A stretch of DNA of 14,193 bases from Bacteriovoracaceae bacterium (GCA_947440875.1 CANETG010000045.1:1-14193); one strand, 5' to 3'. Shown: positions 7,058-14,003, counted from the first letter of the stretch. Numbers and translations are program-made. The notes: generated by a model from the letters alone, not told the origin.

Positions 7058-7854
7058 GAGAAGGCTTCGCACCTGAAAAGATTGACTTCAATGTGCGTGG
7101 CCTGTCTTTCAGGGGCATCATCAGGGTGTGCCTTTTCATTCTTCACGTGGTCACTTTTCTTTTGTCTCACTTACTCATCACCTTATTGGTTCCCAACCGG
7201 AAGCTCAGACTCAAGATCTTTATCGCGAGTAATCAGTTTCATTGCCGTTTCGTTCTGTTCTATTTGGGTGTGAGAATCACCCAAGCGACTTCGCCGTCTC
7301 CGGTGAGGGGAAAACTCATCGTCTGTAATCATCTGTCCTACATCGACGTTTTAGTTTTATTCGCCTATTACCCGTCACTGTTCATCACCTCAAAAGAAAT
7401 AGAGAAAACTCCCGTCCTTGGGCAAATCACAAAATTGGCAGGATGTTTTTTCGTCGAGAGAAAAAAAGCACTTCGGACCCCAGAAACAATCCTCCGGGAG
7501 CTAGAGGAAATGAAACTGCGCCTCTCAGAGGGGTTCAATGTCTTTCTTTTTCCTGAGGGGACGAGTTCAGACGGGCAATCAGTTCTTCCCTTCAAAGCTC
7601 ATTTTTTTCAACTTGCTTCATCAGCGAACATTCAGATTCAGCCGCTTGTGATCAAGTACACCGGTCCCTCGAGGCAGAAAGTCCCCTGGTTCGGCGAGAT
7701 GAGTTTTTTTCCTCACTTCGTGACTCTGTCTCATGAAAAAAATATTTCTTTAATCCTTCATGAACTTCCAGTCATCGACCCAGCGGGGAGAGATCACTTC
7801 GACATAAAAGAAAGTGCCTTTCACCAAATTCGGAATGCCTATGAAACAAATTAA
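7054..7854 (+). CDS. olsA: Lyso-ornithine lipid O-acyltransferase (PlsC family)
   Basis: This 266-residue membrane-associated acyltransferase of the PlsC family would add the second fatty acid to lyso-ornithine lipid. It has an N-terminal membrane segment (about residues 22-46) and the family motifs: NHLSYID with catalytic H93 and D98, a CFFVERKK block (131-138), FPEGTSSDG (166-174) and PLVIKYT. By sequence alone it could be a 1-acylglycerol-3-phosphate acyltransferase; the OlsA call rests on overlap with olsB. The start is TTG, supported by GGAGG (7044-7048) 5 nt upstream and by the 4-bp TTGA overlap with the olsB stop. It overlaps the arginase start by 14 bp, so all three genes are probably translated from one message. 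Confidence 0.88.
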   Translation: MREGFAPEKIDFNVRGLSFRGIIRVCLFILHVVTFLLSHLLITLLVPNRKLRLKIFIASNQFHCRFVLFYLGVRITQATSPSPVRGKLIVCNHLSYIDVLVLFAYYPSLFITSKEIEKTPVLGQITKLAGCFFVERKKALRTPETILRELEEMKLRLSEGFNVFLFPEGTSSDGQSVLPFKAHFFQLASSANIQIQPLVIKYTGPSRQKVPWFGEMSFFPHFVTLSHEKNISLILHELPVIDPAGRDHFDIKESAFHQIRNAYETN

Positions 7855-8851
7855 ACTCTTAGGAATACCTTTCTCTGCCGGCCAACCGCTGAGCGGGGTT
7901 GATCAAGCGCCTGAAATTTTTCGAAAGGAACTGAGTTCAAGTCATGAAATCGTGGACCTCGGTGACCTCGATTTCTCTCTCTGCGGAGAACGTTCCACAG
8001 GCATCATTAAGAATGAACGGATCTGTGGTCTTGGGAATGCTTTGATCTCTGAAGCGATTGCTTCGGAAAATCTGACAGATTCTTTTCTTCTCAATATCGG
8101 AGGCGATCACGGAATCGCCCTCGGGACGATTCATGGACTTCTTCATCATCATCCAGACTTGGTTGTCGTTTGGGTGGATGCCCACGGGGACATCAATACT
8201 CCTCATAGTTCAACGTCAGGAAATTTTCACGGTATGCCTCTGTCTTTTTTAATCAATGGGTGTCAAGGAAGAGAAGATTTCGCGTGGTTGAGAAAAAGAC
8301 TAGCGCCAGAAAGATTAATTTACATGGGTCCCCGGGACCTTGATCAAGAAGAAAAATCAATCATTGAAGAGTCGGGCATTCAGTACTATTCCTCTGAAGA
8401 TATTAATAAATACGGCGTAGAAGTCCTCCTCAAACATGCGTTGAGAGCTGCTGACCCACTCGGAAAAAGTCGTATTCATCTTTCTTTTGACGTCGATGTC
8501 TTTGATGAAACCGATGTTGCAGCGACTGGAACCAGAGTCAAAGATGGGCCTCGGAAAAGTGAAATCTTAAAACTCGCTTCGCTCCTCGGCGATACTGGTC
8601 GACTTCAGTCGATGGATCTCGTGGAAGTGAATCCGGAGTTGGGTTCAACTGAGACGATGAAAGAGACGATTGATCTTGCGCTCGAATTTACTCATTCTGC
8701 GCTTTCTCATTTGCTCGTCAAAGTGCTACAAAAAAGCAGGGACACTGCCCCGCTTTTTCTCGACTCTTCTAACGTTCAATGTCAGGTTCAGAAGAAGTAT
8801 TATCAACTCCATTATTCCTTGGAACCATTCGGGCACCTCTGCCACCTTTGA
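7841..8851 (+). CDS. rocF: Arginase with an extended C-terminus
   Basis: Arginase hydrolyses L-arginine to ornithine and urea with a two-manganese centre. All six expected metal ligands are visible: H90 (GGDHG), D113, H115 and D117 (VDAHGDINTP), D217 and D219 (SFDVDVFD). The arginine-binding loop SSTSGNFHG with H130 and the MDLVEVNPELG strand (E262) mark it as arginase rather than agmatinase. I chose ATG 7841 because the protein then begins directly with the first strand, as is usual; GTG 7814 and ATG 7835 are alternatives. It overlaps olsA by 14 bp. The family's normal end falls near residue 291; about 45 further residues run through a terminator hairpin and overlap the opposite-strand lipoprotein gene by 83 bp, which suggests loss of an older stop codon. 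Confidence 0.9.
   Translation: MKQIKLLGIPFSAGQPLSGVDQAPEIFRKELSSSHEIVDLGDLDFSLCGERSTGIIKNERICGLGNALISEAIASENLTDSFLLNIGGDHGIALGTIHGLLHHHPDLVVVWVDAHGDINTPHSSTSGNFHGMPLSFLINGCQGREDFAWLRKRLAPERLIYMGPRDLDQEEKSIIEESGIQYYSSEDINKYGVEVLLKHALRAADPLGKSRIHLSFDVDVFDETDVAATGTRVKDGPRKSEILKLASLLGDTGRLQSMDLVEVNPELGSTETMKETIDLALEFTHSALSHLLVKVLQKSRDTAPLFLDSSNVQCQVQKKYYQLHYSLEPFGHLCHL
8731..8758. terminator. Bidirectional terminator inside the arginase 3' end
   Basis: AAAAAGC (8731-8737) pairs with GCTTTTT (8752-8758), and GGG (8739-8741) with CCC (8748-8750), leaving one A/C mismatch and a 6-nt loop. A/T runs on both sides let it act in either direction. On the minus strand it lies about 10 bp after the lipoprotein stop. 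On the plus strand it sits where an arginase of normal length would have ended, but the present reading frame runs through it. Confidence 0.75.
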
Positions 8852-9248
8852 CATTATTAGGTTCTGAACTCGTTTCATCAACGTATTCGTAGTCATCACT
8901 GGCCCCAGTCCCTCGTGATGAATAAGGGGGCGATTCTTCTTCTTCAATTTCATCCGTGATCTCATCATCTTCAAGATTTTGATTATATAAGTAATCCTCT
9001 CTTGCAGCTCGAGGGCTGACGGCACCTGAACCATCCGACGTACTCGACTGATCTGGTGTGACCGTCGTATCGTTGCCCGTAGGATTGGCAGTACTCGCCG
9101 AAGATTTCTCGGAAATCGTCTCTCCTGTAACTCTCGTCGTATCCTGAAGGTCTGTGGACGACGTTTCAGCCGTTTTCTTGTTCATGTCACACGCACTGAG
9201 AGCAAGAGCTCCTGCTGCGAGTAGCACGACTGACTTGACTGGTTTCAT
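8769..9248 (-). CDS. Small acidic lipoprotein of unknown function
   Basis: This 159-residue protein has a clear lipoprotein signal: a basic MKPVK start, a hydrophobic core, and the lipobox LSAC with Cys19 or 20 as the lipidated residue. The mature part is low in hydrophobic residues, rich in Ser, Thr, Asp and Glu, and probably disordered; an acidic patch (EDDEITDEIEEEE) lies in the middle. Near the end the motif VDxTSSEP occurs twice, about 23 residues apart, suggesting an internal duplication. I recognise no family. The start is supported by AAAGGAG 6 nt upstream of the ATG. The 3' end overlaps the arginase tail in the opposite direction, and a shared terminator follows. Confidence 0.82.
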   Translation of the reverse strand: MKPVKSVVLLAAGALALSACDMNKKTAETSSTDLQDTTRVTGETISEKSSASTANPTGNDTTVTPDQSSTSDGSGAVSPRAAREDYLYNQNLEDDEITDEIEEEESPPYSSRGTGASDDYEYVDETSSEPNNVKGGRGARMVPRNNGVDNTSSEPDIER

Positions 9249-9327
9249 AAATGCTCCTTTTCATAGACCGATCTGGTCCCATGACTACAAAGAGAGAAGC
9301 AATTAAGAGACCAAGAAATTCCTGCTG

Positions 9328-9333
9328 TCTAAT
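9328..9333 (+). promoter_or_regulatory. -10-like box before the first tiny ORF
   Basis: TCTAAT (5 of 6 match to TATAAT) lies 6 nt before the ATG at 9340, which has no ribosome binding site. No convincing -35 element is present. The arrangement resembles the leaderless candidates elsewhere in the window. Confidence 0.25.
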
Positions 9334-9339
9334 GGTCGC

Positions 9340-9450
9340 ATGCTGAATGATTTAGAACAAAGACGTCTTCGAAGAGTGAAACAGTTAAGTGAACTTCTTG
9401 ATTCCAAATTCTCCAGGCCCAGCTGGCGCGGCCTGAAAAAACGTCCGTGA
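9340..9450 (+). CDS. Tiny basic ORF (36 residues), possible first half of a two-part small protein
   Basis: The frame encodes MLNDLEQRRLRRVKQLSELL and 16 more residues, a charged probable helix with many Arg and Lys. No ribosome binding site is present, but a -10-like box lies 6 nt upstream, so a leaderless message is possible. The stop overlaps the start of a second tiny ORF (GTGA). Six consecutive A residues (9436-9441) in the last codons would let a -1 slip fuse it to that ORF. I recognise no family. Support comes from the arrangement and from the hairpin right after the second ORF, not from homology. Confidence 0.4.
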   Translation: MLNDLEQRRLRRVKQLSELLDSKFSRPSWRGLKKRP

Positions 9451-9518
9451 CTTCTCAGATCATTCTCTTAGGCATTATCCTGCTCATCTTCACGACACTT
9501 TTTATCGTCGTTTTCTGA
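9447..9518 (+). CDS. Tiny single-pass membrane ORF (23 residues)
   Basis: Starting from GTG 9447, this frame encodes a peptide that is almost all membrane segment (IILLGIILLIFTTLFIVVF). It overlaps the stop of the preceding tiny ORF by 4 bp, so it could be translated by re-initiation, or joined to it by a -1 frameshift at the A-run 9436-9441, giving a basic cytoplasmic helix with a C-terminal membrane anchor. A terminator-like hairpin begins at its stop codon. A sequencing error or an ancestral indel that split one 58-residue gene is an equal possibility. Confidence 0.4.
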   Translation: MTSQIILLGIILLIFTTLFIVVF

Positions 9519-9540
9519 GTTGGATGATGCTTCAACTTTT
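9518..9540 (+). terminator. Terminator-like hairpin after the tiny ORFs
   Basis: AGTTGGA (9518-9524) pairs with TTCAACT (9531-9537), 7 bp with one G-T wobble, with a 6-nt loop and a run of Ts (9537-9540) directly after. Its position at the stop codon of the tiny membrane ORF supports a real + strand transcription unit here. Confidence 0.45.
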
Positions 9541-9555
9541 CCTCGGTCTGATGTT

Positions 9556-9960
9556 TTAGAGACGACAGAAATATTCATCCTCTTGGTTGGCACCGCCAGG
9601 AATGGAGAGAGGTCTCACTAAGATGAGCTTTTTAGAAGATTGATACACTCGAAAGTTCAGGCCGATCGGACGAACCATCCGCATGGAAAAGCAGCTCATG
9701 CCTGCTCTTTCATTCCCAAGGCAGCGAGGACTACCAATCGCCGAATAAAAATTGTCCATCAGGGAATTGAGAATCATCTGAGAATCGTCAACTGTGCCTT
9801 CAATTCTTGCCACCGCCATGACTTTCGGTTGGAAAGTGCGCTCCACCCGCAGTCCGGTACGAAGTGAAATCACTTCTCCTTTTTGATAAGAACAAACGAA
9901 ACTGTCTTCTGCAAAAGCATTCAAGCCTAATAGGGCGAAGGTGAGAGTTAAAAATTTCAT
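9556..9960 (-). CDS. Small secreted protein of unknown function
   Basis: This is a 134-residue protein with a typical Sec signal peptide: MKFLTLTFALLGLNAFA followed by ED, with the likely cleavage after the AFA. The mature part has four cysteines (in VCSY, RCLG, SCFS and FCRL), which could form two disulfide bonds in the periplasm. I recognise no domain. I chose the ATG at 9960 because GGAGG lies about 4 nt upstream of it and the signal peptide begins there; an earlier start at 9984 would add residues in front of the signal peptide. The gene is divergent from the cytochrome P460 gene with about 120 bp between them. Confidence 0.75.
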   Translation of the reverse strand: MKFLTLTFALLGLNAFAEDSFVCSYQKGEVISLRTGLRVERTFQPKVMAVARIEGTVDDSQMILNSLMDNFYSAIGSPRCLGNERAGMSCFSMRMVRPIGLNFRVYQSSKKLILVRPLSIPGGANQEDEYFCRL

Positions 9961-10044
9961 GGGTCCTCCAGTCATCTCCCACAACTATTCCATGAGTAAA
10001 TCGCTTCGTCGACCTATGGATAATATTAGACAGGTATTCTCTCC

Positions 10045-10074
10045 TTCATTTCTTTTAAGATTGCGTAATATAAT
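10045..10074 (+). promoter_or_regulatory. Putative promoter of the cytochrome P460 gene; possible leaderless start
   Basis: A perfect TATAAT (10069-10074) lies 7 nt before the ATG at 10082, with a weak -35 candidate TTCATT (10045-10050) at 18 bp. Transcription would start at or next to the ATG. A short AAGG lies within the same 7 nt, so a normal start with an upstream promoter cannot be excluded. Confidence 0.4.
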
Positions 10075-10081
10075 AAGGCTC

Positions 10082-10957
10082 ATGCAAATTCTAATTTGTC
10101 TTCTTTTTCTCGTGGGTTCATCCACCGCCTCGCCTCCGGATCATTCAGGGAAAATGGAAATGAATGGGATCGCTTGGAAAGCCTTTAAATCCTTCCCTGA
10201 GAAATGGGAACTCGTGACCATTCGGTTCCGAAAAGACACGGGAGAGATGCGGATTACGTATGCCAACGCCATTGCGATGAAGGCACTCAAAGAAGGGAAA
10301 ACGGATTATCCAGAAGGGGCGGTGTTTGCCAAAACGGGAATTCATACCGGGGTTGATCCACAGTTCATCAGTTCTGTTGTTCCCAAAGGAATTCGCCGCT
10401 ATCAAATCATGGTGAAAAACCGCAAGAGCTACGCTTCTACAAACGGCTGGGGATACGCTCTGTTTGATCCGGAAGGAAAGACTTTTAATGAAGACCCGAA
10501 GATGACTCAGGATGCCTGTTACGCCTGCCATACCATCGTCGAAAATAGGGGAGACGTTTTTTCACAGCACTTCTCCACCTCACGGTACGTAAAGCCCATC
10601 TTCACGCAAGAAGAAAAGAAAATAAGTTCCCTGAACTATCTCACGAGAGCGGTGAGCACACTTCCACCTCAGATAAAATCTCAAATTCCCGGCTGGGCAA
10701 CTGAGGTGCGCTGGGTGGAAATTGAAATACTCCGGAAGCACGTCTTCCAGGGAACTCTCGATGAGATGAAACCCCTCCTGGAGCACGAATCCCTTCAGTC
10801 GAAACTTCCAGCAGTGTTTGCTTCAAAAGACGAGAAAAAATTTGTCCTCGTGTACCCGGGAAAAAGTGACGATTGTATGGACACAACTCAGATGACTTCC
10901 ATCTCGACGGATCAGAATGGAAATCCAGTCGTTGATAAATTCTGTTTGTATGATTAA
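10082..10957 (+). CDS. Cytochrome P460-family c-type heme protein
   Basis: This 291-residue periplasmic protein has a signal peptide (MQILICLLFLVGSSTAS, cleavage near residue 17). A cytochrome P460 domain (about residues 28-163) ends in the heme-binding CYACH motif (C146, C149, H150). Family features include IRFRKDTGEMRITYANAIA, the YPEGAVFAK strand and the NGWGYALFDPEGK stretch before the heme site. P460 relatives oxidise hydroxylamine or bind NO; whether the Lys-heme cross-link of true P460 exists cannot be judged from sequence. About 125 residues after the domain are of unknown function. I chose ATG 10082 because the signal peptide begins there; the frame is open upstream to 9941 but that part is not signal-like. 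It overlaps the next lipoprotein gene by 8 bp. Confidence 0.87.
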   Translation: MQILICLLFLVGSSTASPPDHSGKMEMNGIAWKAFKSFPEKWELVTIRFRKDTGEMRITYANAIAMKALKEGKTDYPEGAVFAKTGIHTGVDPQFISSVVPKGIRRYQIMVKNRKSYASTNGWGYALFDPEGKTFNEDPKMTQDACYACHTIVENRGDVFSQHFSTSRYVKPIFTQEEKKISSLNYLTRAVSTLPPQIKSQIPGWATEVRWVEIEILRKHVFQGTLDEMKPLLEHESLQSKLPAVFASKDEKKFVLVYPGKSDDCMDTTQMTSISTDQNGNPVVDKFCLYD

Positions 10958-11375
10958 GTTTTTTATCTTTTTCCTATTGATCAGCTGCGCCCATCAAAAA
11001 AAAGACCTTCCGGCCGATGCGATTGTCCTGACGAAAAATTTTTCCTCTTCAAAGGAAGCTCGGAATTATGTTCGGAATAAATGGAATTATCTCTTCCTCC
11101 TTTTTGAACAGTCCTTTGATCCGTACTACAACACTCCCAAATGGCCGCTCGCGTGTCTTCAGAAAAACCAGCTTGGAAAAATCTATGAACAAAGCAGAGG
11201 CATAATTTTTACTTCAACTTTCCTTCTGAATGAAAATAAAGAACCTGGGCACTGTCAAGGCCTGTCTACTGAAGTTATTTTTCTGCACTGCCAAGATTCA
11301 TTGAGCGCTCTTGAGATTCATTGCTCTCCTGGTCAGTGTAAGCATCTTCTCTCCTCAGATATCTGTCCTCTCTAG
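10950..11375 (+). CDS. Cys-rich lipoprotein of unknown function
   Basis: This is a 141-residue protein with a short, very hydrophobic lipoprotein signal (MIKFFIFFLLISC, lipidated Cys13). The mature part has six further cysteines, five of them in the last 40 or so residues (GHC, LHC, IHC, GQC, DIC), suggesting disulfides or metal binding in the periplasm. I recognise no family. The start is ATG 10950, inside the end of the cytochrome P460 gene (8-bp overlap). It has no ribosome binding site of its own, so it probably depends on translation of the P460 gene. This coupling makes it a likely partner of the heme protein. Confidence 0.75.
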   Translation: MIKFFIFFLLISCAHQKKDLPADAIVLTKNFSSSKEARNYVRNKWNYLFLLFEQSFDPYYNTPKWPLACLQKNQLGKIYEQSRGIIFTSTFLLNENKEPGHCQGLSTEVIFLHCQDSLSALEIHCSPGQCKHLLSSDICPL

Positions 11376-11376
11376 T

Positions 11377-11409
11377 CACGTAAAATTAGGTTCAGCTTCA
11401 TTTACCGTG
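11377..11409 (+). other. Imperfect hairpin after the P460-lipoprotein pair
   Basis: CACGTAAA (11377-11384) can pair with TTTACCGTG (11401-11409) with one bulged C. There is no clear T-run after it, so a role as terminator is doubtful. It lies directly behind the lipoprotein stop codon. Confidence 0.25.
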
Positions 11410-11458
11410 AGTCATTTGCTGGTGAGAATCGTTTCAGGCAATTAACCAGGAGCTATTG

Positions 11459-11878
11459 ATGAAACAACTAGATGAATTGATCAGAGGTGAAATCTCTGCC
11501 GTAGAAAGTTTTGATACCGTTATCTACCGAATAAAAGACGCGACCGAATTAAAAGAACTCACTCAGATTCGCCAAGACCACCAGCGCGCGGTCGAAACGT
11601 TAAGACAGTTTGAGGTCGTCGATTCAAGTGTCCCTAGGAATACAGATTCTTCAGGACCATGGGGCACATTCACAACCGCCTTCGCCGGTGGTGCTTCTTT
11701 TTTCGGAGACAAAGCGGCGATCAACGCGCTCAAAATTGGTGAGCAGCATGGTCTCAAAGAGTACCAAGACGCTCTCAATAATTCGGCCTTCGAATCAAAA
11801 GTCAAAGAAGTCATCCGGACTGAACTCATTCCCTGCCAGGAGAGACATCTGGCACTGATTGAAAACTACCTGCATTGA
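11459..11878 (+). CDS. DUF2383 (PA2169-type) four-helix-bundle protein
   Basis: This 139-residue, mostly helical cytoplasmic protein matches the DUF2383/PA2169 pattern: an N-terminal helix LDELIRGEISAVESFDTVI, then LTQIRQDHQRAVETL with the E/H-rich face of ferritin-like bundles, a small Gly-rich segment around GPWGTFTTAFAGGASFFG, and the LKIGEQHGLKEYQDAL and ELIPCQERHLALIENYL helices. The biochemical role of the family is unknown; members often accompany envelope-stress genes. I chose ATG 11459 because AGGAG (11448-11452) lies 6 nt upstream; a TTG just before it is 3 nt closer. It converges with the FAN1-like gene, leaving a gap of only 7 bp. Confidence 0.85.
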   Translation: MKQLDELIRGEISAVESFDTVIYRIKDATELKELTQIRQDHQRAVETLRQFEVVDSSVPRNTDSSGPWGTFTTAFAGGASFFGDKAAINALKIGEQHGLKEYQDALNNSAFESKVKEVIRTELIPCQERHLALIENYLH

Positions 11879-11885
11879 TACTGTT

Positions 11886-13994
11886 TCAGCGCTTTTGATT
11901 AATCATTAAAAAGAGCTTCGCCGTTGCCTCAGCATCACAGAGCGCTCGATGATGCTGAGTCAGCGGCACTTCAAAGTGCGCCGTGAGCCTGGCAAGGCCA
12001 TAAGACTCGAGTCCGGGGAAATATTTCCGCATGAGAACTTTCGTACAAAGAAATGGCTTCACAAATCGCTCATCCAATCGACCATATTCGGCCTGAAGAA
12101 ATCCGTAATCAAAGTGCGCGTTGTGAGCGACGAAAATAGCGTCCTTACAGAATTCCAGGAAATCAGAAGCGATCTCTTGAAACAGAGGTGCATCTTTTAC
12201 CATTTCATTGGTGATACCCGTGAGCTCTTGAATCTCGAGCGAAATCCTGCGCTCCGGATTCACGAGAGTTTGAAAAGTCCCAGTAACTTTTCCACCTCTG
12301 AGTTTCACGGCACCGATTTCAGTGACTCGGTGGTAAGGCATAAGACCACCGGTCGTTTCGAGATCCACCACCACATAGGTCTGCTCAGGATTTAATTTGT
12401 ATTCGACTTTGAGAAGCTCCACTGAAAAACCCACTTCTCGTAGGATATTCATTCGTAAGAGCTGGTGGCCCCGGAGAGAATCTCCTGGTGCTTTGACCTC
12501 GATAAAACGGATTTCTCCCTTTTCAATCACCAGGAGATCCGGGAACCCTTTGATCCGCGGGTGAAAATCTTCTGCGAGGTAAATAAGGATAGAAGAAAGT
12601 TTCTCCGGAGCACCATTCCGAACGAAATCAAAGACCGCGTTCAAGTTGTCCTCTTGCCATGAGAAGATTCCATTCTTCCCTGTTCCCTTTTCCAATTTAA
12701 GCTTTGTTGAGTACTCGATAAAATTTTCCGGAGAACTTAACAGCTTCATCTTGTCATGGATCGCGAGATGATGTTTCATGTAGAACTGCGACGAGTTAAG
12801 CTCCTCTGGGAGTCTCTCGAACGGGGAGTGGAAAGTGTTCAGCGAAGATTCAAAAATCTCGTGCCAAAAAAGAATTCCAAAGAGAGACCTCCAGAGAGCA
12901 TTCTCCGCATGATGACAGATTATTCTCTGGGCGATGAAAGTGTCCCTGACGCCTTCCTCTGGTTGCCGAAAATAGGCTTCATCGAGAGGCATTGTTTCCG
13001 CCTCTTGAAGCATTTGCGATAGAACGGTTTTTTTCTTTTGATGAAATTTACGTTCAAGAAAGTCCTCGGCAAAAAGGAGCTCTCCATCGGATGACGGCGC
13101 ATCAATGACTCGGTGAAGTTCGCTCGCCGCGCGGTCGAGTTCTCCCATTTGGTAAAGAAGACGAATTCTTCTTTCCCGCCCTGGGTGAATGTTTGCTTTT
13201 TCTAAAACCCAAAGAGCGTCGACTATCCGATCACTTTTTTTCAGCTCTTCCCCGATGGCGACGATTAAGTTCTCCCGCAAATGAAGGCTCTCTTCTTTCA
13301 CGGGTTCTGGCCACGCCGAAATTAAATGATGGTCATAAGTTAAGGTATCGATCTCAGCACTAAGGCGCGCATAGAAATAGTGAGAAAGTGCTTCCTCTTT
13401 TGAAGTAAATTTCGGAACGAATTCCGTCTGTTTATTCTGCGACCAGATGCCGAGATCCCTCATCGTGAAGAGAGCAAGATTGTCGCTGATTTCTCCGAAA
13501 TATAAAAAAAGCAGGTAAGAAAGTTCATCCAGTCTATCTTGGACGACACAGCCTTCAAGTTTTTCTATCGGAAAGATCTCTGGCTTGACCGTCTTGAGTT
13601 CATCCAAAAACCAGGACTTCGGGTAGGACTTTTTGGTCGGGATGGAATAGTAGTCACAGATCTCATGCAGCTTTTCTTTGGAAAGACTTTCAAACAGAAA
13701 AGGAAGATCTCCGTGATTTGGTTTTGTCACAAAACTTTTCGATCTTAATTCAGTGATGGCCTGATCAATTCTTCCGATTTCTGGGTAGCGGAGAGTATCG
13801 GAAAAAAAATATTTCCCCTTGCGATTCACAAACCGGACATAGAGGCACTGGGCCTCTTCAGAGAGCGAATCAAAATCTCGCAGAAAAGCATGATGCTTAT
13901 CTTCAAGATAAGAAAAGTGTCCCTTTCGAATGGCACCAATCATGTCCCGAAAGTGATCCAGATAATAGCGGGGAGGGAGGTCTTTTTTGATCAT
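11886..13994 (-). CDS. FAN1-like VRR-NUC nuclease fused to a DnaQ-type 3'-5' exonuclease
   Basis: This is a 702-residue protein with two nuclease modules. Residues about 1-400 are helical and resemble the SAP/TPR-containing front of bacterial FAN1 proteins. A VRR-NUC domain follows (about 405-525) with GFPDLLVI (D486), FIEVKAPGDSLRGHQ (E499, K501, Q511), the metal-binding core of FAN1-type structure-specific nucleases that act on DNA crosslinks. The last 163 residues (540-702) are a complete DEDDh exonuclease: VVDLETTG (D544, E546), HNAHFD (D629) and HRALCD (H682, D687). All catalytic residues of both modules are present. The ATG has no ribosome binding site but follows a -10-like box by 9 nt. 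FAN1 of usual length ends about where the exonuclease begins, so this is a fusion rather than a truncation. Confidence 0.85.
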   Translation of the reverse strand: MIKKDLPPRYYLDHFRDMIGAIRKGHFSYLEDKHHAFLRDFDSLSEEAQCLYVRFVNRKGKYFFSDTLRYPEIGRIDQAITELRSKSFVTKPNHGDLPFLFESLSKEKLHEICDYYSIPTKKSYPKSWFLDELKTVKPEIFPIEKLEGCVVQDRLDELSYLLFLYFGEISDNLALFTMRDLGIWSQNKQTEFVPKFTSKEEALSHYFYARLSAEIDTLTYDHHLISAWPEPVKEESLHLRENLIVAIGEELKKSDRIVDALWVLEKANIHPGRERRIRLLYQMGELDRAASELHRVIDAPSSDGELLFAEDFLERKFHQKKKTVLSQMLQEAETMPLDEAYFRQPEEGVRDTFIAQRIICHHAENALWRSLFGILFWHEIFESSLNTFHSPFERLPEELNSSQFYMKHHLAIHDKMKLLSSPENFIEYSTKLKLEKGTGKNGIFSWQEDNLNAVFDFVRNGAPEKLSSILIYLAEDFHPRIKGFPDLLVIEKGEIRFIEVKAPGDSLRGHQLLRMNILREVGFSVELLKVEYKLNPEQTYVVVDLETTGGLMPYHRVTEIGAVKLRGGKVTGTFQTLVNPERRISLEIQELTGITNEMVKDAPLFQEIASDFLEFCKDAIFVAHNAHFDYGFLQAEYGRLDERFVKPFLCTKVLMRKYFPGLESYGLARLTAHFEVPLTQHHRALCDAEATAKLFLMINQKR

Positions 13995-14003
13995 GGAGGA
14001 CCT

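Noticed and set aside
8670..8867. Possible frameshift of arginase into the +1 frame at the A-run
   Set aside because: The +1 frame gives an even longer tail without arginase-like residues, and the family part is already complete before this point. Stop loss is the simpler reading.
9266..9278. GACC/GGTC inverted repeat upstream of the acidic lipoprotein
   Set aside because: Only 4-bp arms around GATCT; expected often by chance.
11949..12395. 148-residue + strand frame inside the FAN1-exonuclease gene
   Set aside because: The opposite strand carries the complete DEDDh exonuclease motifs; the + frame has no ribosome binding site and no recognisable domain.
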